Below are positions 1 to 9,006 of a stretch of DNA of 64,000 nt, in pieces. Below the pieces are notes generated by a model. It was not told where the DNA came from. It searched no databases and saw only the letters and a list, made by a program, of their open reading frames with translations. The DNA is taken from positions 186,001 through 250,000 of the forward strand of contig NZ_PQDH01000004.1 of the NCBI RefSeq assembly GCF_002964605.1. The letters are read 5' to 3'. The stretch is from Vallitalea okinawensis (GTDB taxonomy: Bacteria; Bacillota; Clostridia; Lachnospirales; PQDH01). Position numbers and translations under genes: made by a program. The first letter of the stretch is position 1. Each line of letters opens with the position of its first letter.

Positions 1-659
1 GTACCATATTTATCTCCAGAAGCTATAACCATATCTTTTTTTATTGGTGCAAAATTATGTTGAGTTAGTAGTGAAAGAAAATAGGGGACAGGATTCTCAA
101 GCTCAACAACTAGTGTATAATCATCTATAGCTTTTATACCTAAGTCTTCTTTAGGTGATTTACCCTCTAATACATTTTTATAGTTTTTAATATTAGCAGC
201 AGTTAACAATGCTTTTGCTTGATCTTCAAAGTCACATAAACGCTGCCATGAGTATACAAAATCATGTGCTGTAACAGGAGAGCCATCGTTCCATTTTGCG
301 TCTTTTCTAAGGTAGAAAGTATAACTTAATTGATCTTCGGATAATGAATAGCTATCAGCTACACCAGCTACAATTCTCCTGTTATGGTCATATGAGAATA
401 AACCTTCTGATACATTATTTAAAATAAATCTTGTAGCTGAATCATATCCCTTATTTATATCTAAAGTAGAAGGTTCTCCTTTCTGGAGATATAATCTTTC
501 ATCATCTTCTAATGATTGATTTAAGTTTTCAAAACCACTATCGACCCTTATAATATCTCTACTAGATTCCTTAGAACTTACCTGGATATTACCTCCCAGG
601 AAAATACTTAATGTTAATACAGTTACTAATGTTTTGGTAAAAATCCTACGAAATTTCAT
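1..659 (-). CDS. Oligopeptide ABC transporter substrate-binding protein (copy A), 3' end cut by window edge
   Basis: N-terminal 219 codons of a family-5 extracellular solute-binding protein (OppA-like), which captures peptides outside the membrane for an ABC importer. Translation gives a basic start (MKFRRIF) and a hydrophobic signal segment, then family-typical stretches such as SEGLFSYD, YTFYLRKDAKWNDG and AHDFVYSWQRL. The same stretches occur in the two paralogs at 20.5-23.9 kb, and the copy at 22.3-23.9 kb is closest, including its upstream DNA. The ATG is preceded by AAAGGAGGAATAGCTT, a strong ribosome site. The signal segment has no lipobox cysteine, which is unusual for a Gram-positive binding protein. 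No permease or ATPase gene is in view on this side. The family call is firm; the ligand is unknown. Confidence 0.93.
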   Translation of the reverse strand, partial: MKFRRIFTKTLVTVLTLSIFLGGNIQVSSKESSRDIIRVDSGFENLNQSLEDDERLYLQKGEPSTLDINKGYDSATRFILNNVSEGLFSYDHNRRIVAGVADSYSLSEDQLSYTFYLRKDAKWNDGSPVTAHDFVYSWQRLCDFEDQAKALLTAANIKNYKNVLEGKSPKEDLGIKAIDDYTLVVELENPVPYFLSLLTQHNFAPIKKDMVIASGDKYG

Positions 660-753
660 AAGCTATTCCTCCTTTATATACAAATATTAACATAATATGC
701 CACCAGTATCAATGAAATAACACGATCAATAGCAAGTTTATTTCACTTCAACT

Positions 754-825
754 CTATAAAATATCTTCTGAGGCTAAAGGCAGTTGCATCTTAGAGGTAA
801 TGACAATTGAGAGACTGCTATTAAA
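754..825 (-). pseudogene. Relic of the 3' end of a LysR-family regulator gene
   Basis: Reading the minus strand gives SSLSIVITSKMQLPLASED followed shortly by a stop. This aligns with the C-terminus of the intact LysR protein at 24.0-24.9 kb (RKLSMVINPKMPLSLASEA). The DNA between the relic and the binding-protein gene also matches the DNA between the intact lysR and its neighbour, for example the shared cctttatatacaaata block. So this is the leftover 3' tail of a duplicated lysR, with the rest deleted or unrecognisable. It has no start codon and cannot encode a regulator. Confidence 0.75.
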
Positions 826-871
826 GATTTTATGTTTCAATTTGAAATAATAGCAAGAAATGTAGTAAATA

Positions 872-901
872 TTGACATATTATATAACTATAATATATAA
901 T
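872..901 (+). promoter_or_regulatory. Sigma-A-type promoter of the riboswitch-led operon
   Basis: TTGACA (872-877) and TATAAT (896-901) are separated by 18 bp in very AT-rich DNA, about 35 bp upstream of the c-di-GMP aptamer. Both hexamers are exact consensus matches. A second TATAAT at 11-bp spacing is too close to be used. It would drive the transcript through the riboswitch into the fibronectin-III/VWA/Rhs genes. Confidence 0.7.
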
Positions 902-936
902 GCTAATATAGCAATATAATCATATAATTGTAAAAA

Positions 937-1024
937 ATGAAAAAAGGCAAACTTATTGAAAGATAAGGACGCAAAGCTATGGGTCTAAGGTCATATAATG
1001 ACTATGATTGCCAAGCTGCCATTA
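937..1024 (+). ncRNA. Cyclic di-GMP-I riboswitch (GEMM-I aptamer)
   Basis: The stretch carries the hallmark conserved blocks of the GEMM-I aptamer in order: AAAAAGGCAAAC, then GACGCAAAGC, GGGTCTAAGGTC, and the closing CTATGATTGCCAAGCTGCC. The first hairpin with its GNRA-like GAAA loop and the ACGCAAAGCTATGGGTC tetraloop-receptor arm are recognisable. This RNA class binds the second messenger c-di-GMP and in Clostridia often controls motility or adhesion genes. It lies in the 5' leader of the fibronectin-III/VWA/Rhs gene row. Whether it switches on or off cannot be read by eye. Confidence 0.93.
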
Positions 1025-1069
1025 AAGAGCATTTTTATGCTTTAGTGTGCAGTTGCACACTTTTTTTTT
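1025..1069 (+). terminator. Riboswitch expression platform: intrinsic terminator
   Basis: Two small hairpins follow the aptamer: AAAGAGCAT/ATGCTTT, then GTGTGC-AGTT-GCACAC, immediately followed by nine T residues. This is a rho-independent terminator upstream of the first gene, so control is probably by transcription termination. The mutually exclusive antiterminator pairing was not worked out. Confidence 0.8.
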
Positions 1070-1184
1070 GTCTAAAATATTAATGTTTTAGGCGTATGAG
1101 TAGCATAAAGTAAGCATTGATCATTGCTTGCTTACTATAAGTGACTTTAGTCACATTTGTTCTTTTAATAGATTTCAAGGAGGA

Positions 1185-4028
1185 ATGAAATTGAAGACAT
1201 TTAAAGCCATTATATCTTTTGTACTAACGGCAATCATTTTACTTAGTAGTTTTCAATTACTGGATGCAAAGAAACCAGATGATTCAAGTGGTGACGAATT
1301 AGTTGAAGGAGATTTTACTAATCGAAGTATACAAATCGAAACCTACAATGCAGAAGATAAGCAATTGGAAAAGAAAATCAATCCTGAGTTCAAGATGGAG
1401 AATACAGGGACGGCATCCATTGATTTAACAGAATTAGAACTCAGATATTTCTTTTCTATTGAAGGTGAAACCAACATATCATTGAATAACTTCAATCAGC
1501 CACTTATGGACATTGAAGTGATAGAACTAGAAAATCCAATAGAAGGTGCTACCCATTATTTGAGAATTACTTTTGATGATAAAGGGGATGTATTTAATCC
1601 TGGGGATATGGAGACATTTTCATTTAGAATCATTCAAGAAGGTAGCGGAAGCCTAGATCAAACTAACGATTATTCTTTTAATGATAGTGTAACTTATGCA
1701 CCATGGGATAAAGTATCTGGGTACTTATCGGGTTATTACTTCTATGGTGATGAAAATCTATTTGGTCAGACCTCTTTACAAGAGTGGAATGCAACTGAAA
1801 ATCAAATATATATAAAATGGAATTCTATAGAAGGAGCAACTGGTTATGAGCTAAAAATGGATGGAGAAAGTACAATTTTAGATGAAAATCAATTGGATTA
1901 TACTGACTCTAGTTTAGAAGCAGGTACAACTCATACCTATCAAATAAGACCATTGAGTGAATATGGATTAGTAGGTAAATGGTCTGAAGAGTACATCATA
2001 GAAACTTTACCAGATGTACCAAAGAATATACAGGCAAGTAGTACGAAAAGCACAATCACTTTAGACTGGGATACTGTTAATGGAGCAGATAGCTATGATG
2101 TAGAAGTATTTGGGATACCCATGGAAGCAAATACAAATAGTTATACTGATGAAGGCTTAACAGCAAATACTCAATATACATATCGCGTAAGAGCAAAGAA
2201 TAGCAGTGGAACAGGAAAGTGGTCTGAAACGGTAGCCTATTCAACATTACCGGATTCATCTTCTGGCATATGGGCAGATCCGCAGACGGAAGAAATTTTA
2301 GTCAGTTGGGAGTCCGTAGCCGGTGCAACCTTATACGAGTTAGAGGTAGACAGTTTACTAGTTGAAGTTAATGATAGCACAAGCTATTTACACCAGCAGT
2401 TAGAAACCAATACGTTACATACTTATCGTATTCGTGCCATCAATAGCTATGGTAATGGTCCATGGACAGAGTACATCAACGTCTATACATTACTAGAAAC
2501 ACCACATTCTATTCAGATCAATGAAATTAATAGTGAAGATGAATTAAATTATGAGATTAATTGGGCAGTCATTGAGGGTGCTACATCGTATGAAATAAAA
2601 ATTGATGGACAAGTCAATAGTACAACTAGCTCTACGGTAGTTCATGAAAACATTGATTCTAATAGCCAACATACCTATCAAATAAGAGCTATGAATGATG
2701 ATACTCAAAGTAATTGGAGTCAAGAAATCTTAAAATCCAGTACCACAGATGCACCTCAAAATCTCATGTTGTCAATCAATAGCGATGGATTAAATGTCTC
2801 TTGGGATACTGTTATAGGTGCAAACTCCTATGAAATAGAGATCAATGATCAAGTAACGGATGTAGGCTTACAAACCACATACATGTTAGAGAATATAAAT
2901 TTTAACACTACATATCAAGTTAGAGTAAGAACGTTAAGTGATGCTGGACCAAGTAATTGGAGTGATTATACTGTTATCAATTCATCATTACCTGCCCCAA
3001 CCAATCTTAGAGCCGTAACAAGTTCTAACGCCATTATGGTTTATTGGGAGGAAGTAGAAGGGGCAGACATGTATGAACTATTAATGGATGGAGAGTCTTA
3101 TATGCTTGGACCAAGAGATAACTATACCCATAGCGGACTTGATGCATATAGCACTCATGTATATCGAATAAGAGCTTTTAAAGATGGACAAGCCAGTCCA
3201 TGGAGTAATGCTATCACTGCTACAACCGTTGTTAGTGAACCAGATTTTTTCCAAGTGAAAGAAGTAACAAGTGAAAGTATTAGTTTAACTTGGGATAATG
3301 TTTTTGGAGCATCAGGTTATTATATCGAGGTTGATGGAGACGTCAAAAATATTGATGATAATACTTTTCACCATGAAGACTTAAAACCAAATACCCTCCA
3401 CAAATATCGTGTAAGGGCTTATAGTGGTAGTGGTAAAAGTGATTGGAGTAAGTATATTGAACAGTTAACAGCACCAGCGATACCCAAAAATCTAGAGGCT
3501 GAAGCAACAGAGACGTCCATTATTTTAACTTGGTCTATAGTGCCAGGAGCAGATCGATATGAAGTAGAAGTTGATGGTGAAATAGTTGATGTGACAGAAG
3601 AACACTTTGAGCATTTAGAACTTCTACCAAATACTCGACATGAATACAGAGTGAGAACCTTTAATGAAGGTGGAGCTAGTGAATGGAGTGAACTCCTTGC
3701 TAAGAATACATTACCCAGTGTTGATATCAATGTAGGTCAAGACAATTATTTCAATTTTGTATTTGTCGTACCCAAGACTGGTGATTCAACGAGGTATATA
3801 TCCGTTTATTATAATCCAGATCAATTGGAGGTAGTAGACTTATGTGCAGTAACACCGGATTTGGAAACAGAAACAGGCAAAATAGATGCTACAAATATTG
3901 AAGTGGTTGCTCATGAAGAAGGTTATATCCTCTATAAAATAAGTAATGTTAATAAAACATTTATGAATGCTATTAAATTCTTATCATTAACCAATGAACA
4001 TGCAACAGTAAATTATGAAATTGACTAA
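1185..4028 (+). CDS. Secreted CBM3 and fibronectin type III repeat protein
   Basis: Exported surface or extracellular protein of about 947 residues. After a signal peptide (KTFKAIISFVLTAIILLSS) comes a CBM3-like cellulose-binding module at roughly residues 40-190, recognised by NPEFKMENTG, LELRYFFSIEGE and NDYSFND. Eight fibronectin-III repeats follow (about 195-845), each with a W-x-x-V/I-x-G-A-x-x-Y-E core and an HTYRIRA-type strand. A C-terminal beta-rich domain of about 100 residues weakly resembles a cohesin-type fold. No SLH, LPXTG or membrane anchor is visible. The ATG lies only one base after AAGGAGG, so the in-frame TTG at 1191 with better spacing may be the true start. It is the first gene after the c-di-GMP riboswitch. 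Adhesion to polysaccharide or to partner proteins is inferred. Confidence 0.85.
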   Translation: MKLKTFKAIISFVLTAIILLSSFQLLDAKKPDDSSGDELVEGDFTNRSIQIETYNAEDKQLEKKINPEFKMENTGTASIDLTELELRYFFSIEGETNISLNNFNQPLMDIEVIELENPIEGATHYLRITFDDKGDVFNPGDMETFSFRIIQEGSGSLDQTNDYSFNDSVTYAPWDKVSGYLSGYYFYGDENLFGQTSLQEWNATENQIYIKWNSIEGATGYELKMDGESTILDENQLDYTDSSLEAGTTHTYQIRPLSEYGLVGKWSEEYIIETLPDVPKNIQASSTKSTITLDWDTVNGADSYDVEVFGIPMEANTNSYTDEGLTANTQYTYRVRAKNSSGTGKWSETVAYSTLPDSSSGIWADPQTEEILVSWESVAGATLYELEVDSLLVEVNDSTSYLHQQLETNTLHTYRIRAINSYGNGPWTEYINVYTLLETPHSIQINEINSEDELNYEINWAVIEGATSYEIKIDGQVNSTTSSTVVHENIDSNSQHTYQIRAMNDDTQSNWSQEILKSSTTDAPQNLMLSINSDGLNVSWDTVIGANSYEIEINDQVTDVGLQTTYMLENINFNTTYQVRVRTLSDAGPSNWSDYTVINSSLPAPTNLRAVTSSNAIMVYWEEVEGADMYELLMDGESYMLGPRDNYTHSGLDAYSTHVYRIRAFKDGQASPWSNAITATTVVSEPDFFQVKEVTSESISLTWDNVFGASGYYIEVDGDVKNIDDNTFHHEDLKPNTLHKYRVRAYSGSGKSDWSKYIEQLTAPAIPKNLEAEATETSIILTWSIVPGADRYEVEVDGEIVDVTEEHFEHLELLPNTRHEYRVRTFNEGGASEWSELLAKNTLPSVDINVGQDNYFNFVFVVPKTGDSTRYISVYYNPDQLEVVDLCAVTPDLETETGKIDATNIEVVAHEEGYILYKISNVNKTFMNAIKFLSLTNEHATVNYEID

Positions 4029-4052
4029 AGATAATGAGGAGGGAGGCTTCAA

Positions 4053-7000
4053 ATGAATTTAAAAAGATTCTTAATACTATTATTGGTTTGTAGTTTAATC
4101 GTTTCATATCCAGTACCTGTTCAAGCCAAAAGTCAGCTTGAAGTTGTTTTCATTATCGATAGTTCAGGAAGTATGGGCGGGGAAATTAACAGTGTTAAAA
4201 ACAATATCAATAATTTTGTTAATCGATTGGAAGGAGAAAATATTGATTATCGTCTTGGATTAATATCCTATGAAGATGAACCAGTTAAATATAATTTGAC
4301 TAATGATGTAAGCACTTTCAAAAACAACCTTAGTAGAATTAATGTTTCTGGAGGGACAGAGAATGGACTTGATGCTATAGATAAAGCACTAGATGGTTAC
4401 ACATATTATGCAAACTCAGTAAAGTATTTTGTTTTGATTGGTGATGAACCTATCTATAGTAAAGAAAATAATACTGACTCAAGTATTATTCAGAAATTAA
4501 ACAATAATGACGTTATACTTACAGCTATCGGCCAGGATTATCGCCATTGTGAAACACAATTTCGATCAATAGCTAATGCCACAGGGGGGTTATACATTGA
4601 CATTGATCAAAGTTTTAGTACAACCCTTACGCAGATATTTGATCAAATACAAAAGATACCTAATGTAGCCATCAATGCACCTTATGCGAATCAATGGCTT
4701 AGCGAAAAAGATAATAATTTTATACCTAGTCTTACTGTATCTGATCCAGACAGTGATAATTTAACATTTTCCTATTACTTGGATAGCGAAACGACTCCTC
4801 GAGATACCCAGAGTATTACCAATACTCAAAAGGAACAGGTAGTACATTTAAAAGCATTTGATGCTGCGAAGCTTTCAGAAGGTCAGCATACCCTAACGGC
4901 TAAAGTGAATGATCAACAGGATACTGTTACAGACTTTGTAAATTTTAAGGTTGATAAAACGCCACCGACGATACATACCAATATATCAAGTAATACTTCA
5001 ACCATTTCTTTATCTGGAAACGCTTATGATACATCCAACGGATCTGGCATGCATAGTTATCCTTATCGCTTTACAATTGGTAACAGCACAAGTGGATGGA
5101 CGAGTAGTACATCCTATTCCGTCAATAACTTGACAGCCAATACCCTTTATCAAGTTAAGTTTGAAGCTAGAGATCAAGTGGGACATATCAGTGAATACTT
5201 AGAACAACGATATACAGATGCTCAAAAGCCAGTATTTACTGCCTTAGAGCAGAATACAGATTCGATTAAGCTAAAAGTGAATGATAATAATCCAAGTTAT
5301 AGCCAATACCTTGTTAAGGTAGGGACTCAATATGTGGACCAAAGTGGTAATCTAACATCCAGCCAAGAGTGGATTACCCTTAATAATAAGACATGTGAAA
5401 TCAATGATTTGAATCATAGTACTGGATACAATATTGCAATCAAGGCGCGGAATGGTGACAGTAAAGAGACTGAGCAATTTAGTCAAACGGTTTATACAAA
5501 GTCACTACCACCAACTGGAATCAAAACAACTGTTCAACAAGAAAGTATAACAATTTCTTGGGATTCAGTTTATAGTGCAACGGGCTATGTTATTGAGGTG
5601 GATGGTAAGGAGACTTTGGATATTGGGAAAACAACATCCTATACTCATATCGGTTTAAGTCCGGAATCTACACATACCTATCGTGTTGCCATGAAAAATC
5701 AAGCTGGAATGGGTCCTTATAGTGAGTTGATTTCTGTTACGACATTACCTTATCCACCAAGCCAGCCTAAAGAACCTACTGTAGAAATTGAACAAGAAAG
5801 AATAACATTGAAATGGCAGGCTGTTGCTGGGGCTGATAGTTATGAATTAGATGTGGATGGTCAAATTATTACCTTAACAGAAACAGAATATCAGCACACA
5901 GGACTAGAAGCAGAAACAGACCATACTTATCGCTTAAGGGCAAAAAATGAAGGTGGATATAGTCCTTGGTCTACTGTCATTTATGTAAGAACATATCCTT
6001 ATCCACCCCTAACACCAGAAATTAAGTTATCAAGTTTAACGAAGGATACAGTTACTTTAACTTGGATCAGCGTAGAAAAAGCTGAAGGATATGAATTGAA
6101 AGTCGATGGGTTAATCATGGATATAGGAGACGTGAGCACATATGTACATGAAAACTTACTACCATTATCTGGGCATACCTATGAAATAAGAGCTTATAAT
6201 ATCGGTGGTAAGAGCCAGTGGAGTGAACAGTTCGATGTGACCACACATCCTGAAAAACCCGATATACCAACCAATATCTTAGCAACAGCAGATGAAAATA
6301 ACATAACCCTTACATGGTATCAAGTGCCTTATGCAGATAAATATGAAGTTGAAATTGATGGCAATGATGTTGTGGAGGTTTATGATAGGACCTATGTTCA
6401 TAGAGGGCTATCGCCAGATGAATATCATGATTATCGAGTGAGAGCAGTCAACATATCCGGTAAAAGTGAGTGGAGTACTAATGTTAAAGCAGCAACATTA
6501 CCAGAAGAAGCTAACACATACTCCCTTACTAATGTGGTTGCCATTGTTACCAATAACTTTATTACCTTGTCATGGGATGCTGTTGCCATGAACGCTGAGT
6601 ATGAAATTGAAGTAGATGGAGAACTGAATTCTCTCGGAGAACAAACCATCTATCAGCACACTGGATTAGAAGCTAATGAGTTTCATACCTATAAAATTAG
6701 AGTGAAAACAGAAGATGGAACAACCCAATGGTGCGCTATTCTATCATTATCAACGTTACCAAACCCACCAGATGCTCCTACAGAAATTCGAGGAGATGCA
6801 ACCATGTATCAAATTGAACTCCGATGGGATGCAATCGATCAAGCAACAGGATATGATATACAGATTGATGGAGAAGAGATCATAACAACAACAGAACCAG
6901 CATTTGATCATGATAACCTTGAACCTGGTACGAATCACACTTATCGAGTGCGTGCAAAGAATATTACTGGTGTGACAGCGTGGAGTCCAGCTATCATCAT

Positions 7001-7352
7001 CACAACAGATAACCCTGATTATCTTGTAAGTTATACAGAAGATGAAGAATTTATCTTTACAATACTTGCTCAGAACGTACAGGACTTTAGTCAATTATCA
7101 TTTACTCTAGAATATGATCCTGGTGAAGTAATCATAAAAGATTTATTTGCAGGAACAGCTAAAGAAGATGTAGTTTTCCAAGGTAAAATTGATGATGCTG
7201 CCGTTGTTGTCTCTGGTCAAGAAGGGCAAGTAACCTTTACTGTAGATTTAAACACCGTACCTGGTACATCATGGTCGGGTGAAGTTACCTCTATTGTATT
7301 TAAAGCATTAAATACCGGGGAAACAAATATACAATTGATGATTAGTGAATAA
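4053..7352 (+). CDS. Secreted VWA-domain protein with fibronectin type III repeats
   Basis: Exported protein of 1099 residues. After a signal peptide ending near VQAKS there is a von Willebrand A domain (about 27-200) with a complete metal-ion-dependent adhesion site: DSSGS, the T of SGGTENG and the D of IGDEP. Two divergent beta-sandwich modules follow (about 205-485), including a Bacterial-Ig-like DKTPP linker. Six clear fibronectin-III repeats come next (about 486-985), then a C-terminal cohesin-like module (FTLEYDPGEVIIKDL and KALNTGETNIQL). The repeats closely resemble those of the upstream protein, so the two probably arose by duplication. It lies 24 bp after that gene with its own GGAGGGAGG site. 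Metal-dependent ligand binding is inferred. Confidence 0.87.
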   Translation: MNLKRFLILLLVCSLIVSYPVPVQAKSQLEVVFIIDSSGSMGGEINSVKNNINNFVNRLEGENIDYRLGLISYEDEPVKYNLTNDVSTFKNNLSRINVSGGTENGLDAIDKALDGYTYYANSVKYFVLIGDEPIYSKENNTDSSIIQKLNNNDVILTAIGQDYRHCETQFRSIANATGGLYIDIDQSFSTTLTQIFDQIQKIPNVAINAPYANQWLSEKDNNFIPSLTVSDPDSDNLTFSYYLDSETTPRDTQSITNTQKEQVVHLKAFDAAKLSEGQHTLTAKVNDQQDTVTDFVNFKVDKTPPTIHTNISSNTSTISLSGNAYDTSNGSGMHSYPYRFTIGNSTSGWTSSTSYSVNNLTANTLYQVKFEARDQVGHISEYLEQRYTDAQKPVFTALEQNTDSIKLKVNDNNPSYSQYLVKVGTQYVDQSGNLTSSQEWITLNNKTCEINDLNHSTGYNIAIKARNGDSKETEQFSQTVYTKSLPPTGIKTTVQQESITISWDSVYSATGYVIEVDGKETLDIGKTTSYTHIGLSPESTHTYRVAMKNQAGMGPYSELISVTTLPYPPSQPKEPTVEIEQERITLKWQAVAGADSYELDVDGQIITLTETEYQHTGLEAETDHTYRLRAKNEGGYSPWSTVIYVRTYPYPPLTPEIKLSSLTKDTVTLTWISVEKAEGYELKVDGLIMDIGDVSTYVHENLLPLSGHTYEIRAYNIGGKSQWSEQFDVTTHPEKPDIPTNILATADENNITLTWYQVPYADKYEVEIDGNDVVEVYDRTYVHRGLSPDEYHDYRVRAVNISGKSEWSTNVKAATLPEEANTYSLTNVVAIVTNNFITLSWDAVAMNAEYEIEVDGELNSLGEQTIYQHTGLEANEFHTYKIRVKTEDGTTQWCAILSLSTLPNPPDAPTEIRGDATMYQIELRWDAIDQATGYDIQIDGEEIITTTEPAFDHDNLEPGTNHTYRVRAKNITGVTAWSPAIIITTDNPDYLVSYTEDEEFIFTILAQNVQDFSQLSFTLEYDPGEVIIKDLFAGTAKEDVVFQGKIDDAAVVVSGQEGQVTFTVDLNTVPGTSWSGEVTSIVFKALNTGETNIQLMISE

Positions 7353-7397
7353 CGAATAACACTGCTTTGATAAAGACTTTATAAAGGTGTGAAGAAT

Positions 7398-8216
7398 ATG
7401 AAGATAAAGATAAATAAACGTATGATTGGAATAATCCTTATCATCATTATGCTGCTACCTATAGTAGGTCAGGCATGGCTTTCTGCTGCTTCAGATAATG
7501 TGGAAGTCCTACCTTCTACTTTATCTGATACAGATATTGAAAAAGCTAGAAAATTAGCCAATGAAACAGGTACGGCCATTGATGATATTTATAATTGGTT
7601 AAGTCAAGGATATGATTGGAATACAATTATCCAATTAACCACACATACTAAAACAGAAGGTGAGGATCTATCTAAGGAGCTTCTTAATATGGAGAGACAA
7701 GATCTAGATTTTCAAGAGGAGAAGATATTAGAGGCAAGTCAACAATTGGAACTCGTTCAATTTAAACTAGATGAAATCATTACTTTCTCAAAGGAAAGTG
7801 AGAGCTATAGAAATTTGAAAGGTAAAATAATCAATGATGATGCTCTTTATTGGATGCTGACTCTTGAAGAGCATTTTAATTCTTTAGAAGACGCTCTGGG
7901 TGAATATTTAGTAGCTATTCAGTTAGAGTTAGATTTAAATAGCCTTTTACAAGACGAGGAAGCTTACGAACAAGAGAAATTTGACAAAGAACTTCAATAC
8001 ATGGATGAGCTGATAACATTAGAAAAAATAGAAGAAGAAGTTCTTCGTGTATTAACCACTATGAATGATCAATATGAAGAACAGGAAAATGAAGAGGTTA
8101 ATCTACCAGAAGTTAAGGTGGATGTTCCAAAGCCTTCAATAGAAAATCCAAAACCTGTGAATCCAGCTGAAGCAATTAAAACAGAAATAGACAATTTAAA
8201 ACCACAAATGGATTAG
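7398..8216 (+). CDS. Small exported helical protein, unknown function
   Basis: About 272 residues. The N-terminal hydrophobic segment (MIGIILIIIMLLPIVGQAW) is a signal peptide or anchor. A short motif follows, DIYNWLSQGYDWNTIIQ, of a G-x-x-W-x-x-I type also present in the next gene. After it comes a long charged, probably coiled-coil middle rich in E, L and Q, then a proline-rich tail (PKPSIENPKPVNP). I do not recognise the family. An in-frame GTG lies nine bases upstream, but the ATG is better placed after AAAGGTG. It sits 45 bp after the VWA gene and 13 bp before the next gene, so it is almost certainly in the same operon. A role as secreted chaperone, linker or scaffold for the Rhs protein is only a guess. 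Confidence 0.75.
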   Translation: MKIKINKRMIGIILIIIMLLPIVGQAWLSAASDNVEVLPSTLSDTDIEKARKLANETGTAIDDIYNWLSQGYDWNTIIQLTTHTKTEGEDLSKELLNMERQDLDFQEEKILEASQQLELVQFKLDEIITFSKESESYRNLKGKIINDDALYWMLTLEEHFNSLEDALGEYLVAIQLELDLNSLLQDEEAYEQEKFDKELQYMDELITLEKIEEEVLRVLTTMNDQYEEQENEEVNLPEVKVDVPKPSIENPKPVNPAEAIKTEIDNLKPQMD

Positions 8217-8229
8217 GGGAGGTTTGAAA

Positions 8230-8958
8230 ATGAAAAAGAAATGGATTTATATGCTCCTTGCATTAACCGTAGTATTTTCCACAGCGATGTATTTTGGCTA
8301 TAATGCAAGGGGACAGTCTACCTTACTTAGAATTACCACAGACGAAGAATTTTATAGCCATTATGATGTACCATTAGAACATAGAGATTACTTAGATCAT
8401 TTGAAAACACAAGGGTTTGATAGTAATCAGATTCGTATTGCCTATGCCTTTTTAAATGAACGCTATGGAAAGCTTGAAGAATTAGATTTATTGCTTGAAA
8501 AGGCTACTTCTGGGCAAAAATGGAGTACAATTTTTGAGGGTTATGACAGCGCTAAAGTACCTTTTATACCTCGTAGTTTTGACTCTGAGTATTTAGATAA
8601 ATTATTGTTAGCTGAATTAAGTACTGACGATATCATGATCTGTGATCGACTTTCCTTCATATCTGGTGAAGATTTTGATACTCTAATGAACGATTACATG
8701 GAAGGATTAAGTTGGTCAGATATGAGTAAAAATCTTGGAATCATTAGTAATGAAGAGAATCTACTAAGGGTTCAAGTTACGTCAGATGCTATCAAAACTT
8801 ATACAGAACAATACAATTTATCTGAGGATATTATCGTTGAAGCGTTTGTAACTGCAAGCAAGTTAGGTATTAATGAACAAGAGGTTTTAAGTAAATATTC
8901 AGAGGGTATGAATGCCTATGAAATATTAGAATATTATTTTGTTCAAATGTTTATCTAA
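8230..8958 (+). CDS. Small exported helical-repeat protein, unknown function
   Basis: About 242 residues with an N-terminal signal or anchor (WIYMLLALTVVFSTAMYF). The rest is predicted helical and contains three copies of a degenerate motif: LLLEKATSGQKWSTIFEGY, DTLMNDYMEGLSWSDMSK and VLSKYSEGMNAYEILEYY. The same motif occurs once in the preceding gene, linking the two. The start follows GGGGAGG seven bases upstream. I know no function for it. Its position directly before the Rhs gene suggests a role in export, folding or display of that protein, but nothing in the sequence proves this. Confidence 0.75.
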   Translation: MKKKWIYMLLALTVVFSTAMYFGYNARGQSTLLRITTDEEFYSHYDVPLEHRDYLDHLKTQGFDSNQIRIAYAFLNERYGKLEELDLLLEKATSGQKWSTIFEGYDSAKVPFIPRSFDSEYLDKLLLAELSTDDIMICDRLSFISGEDFDTLMNDYMEGLSWSDMSKNLGIISNEENLLRVQVTSDAIKTYTEQYNLSEDIIVEAFVTASKLGINEQEVLSKYSEGMNAYEILEYYFVQMFI

Positions 8959-9006
8959 AAGTTACTAACCAAAACAGAAGAGTCGACATGAAAGGGGTCG
9001 GGTGAT

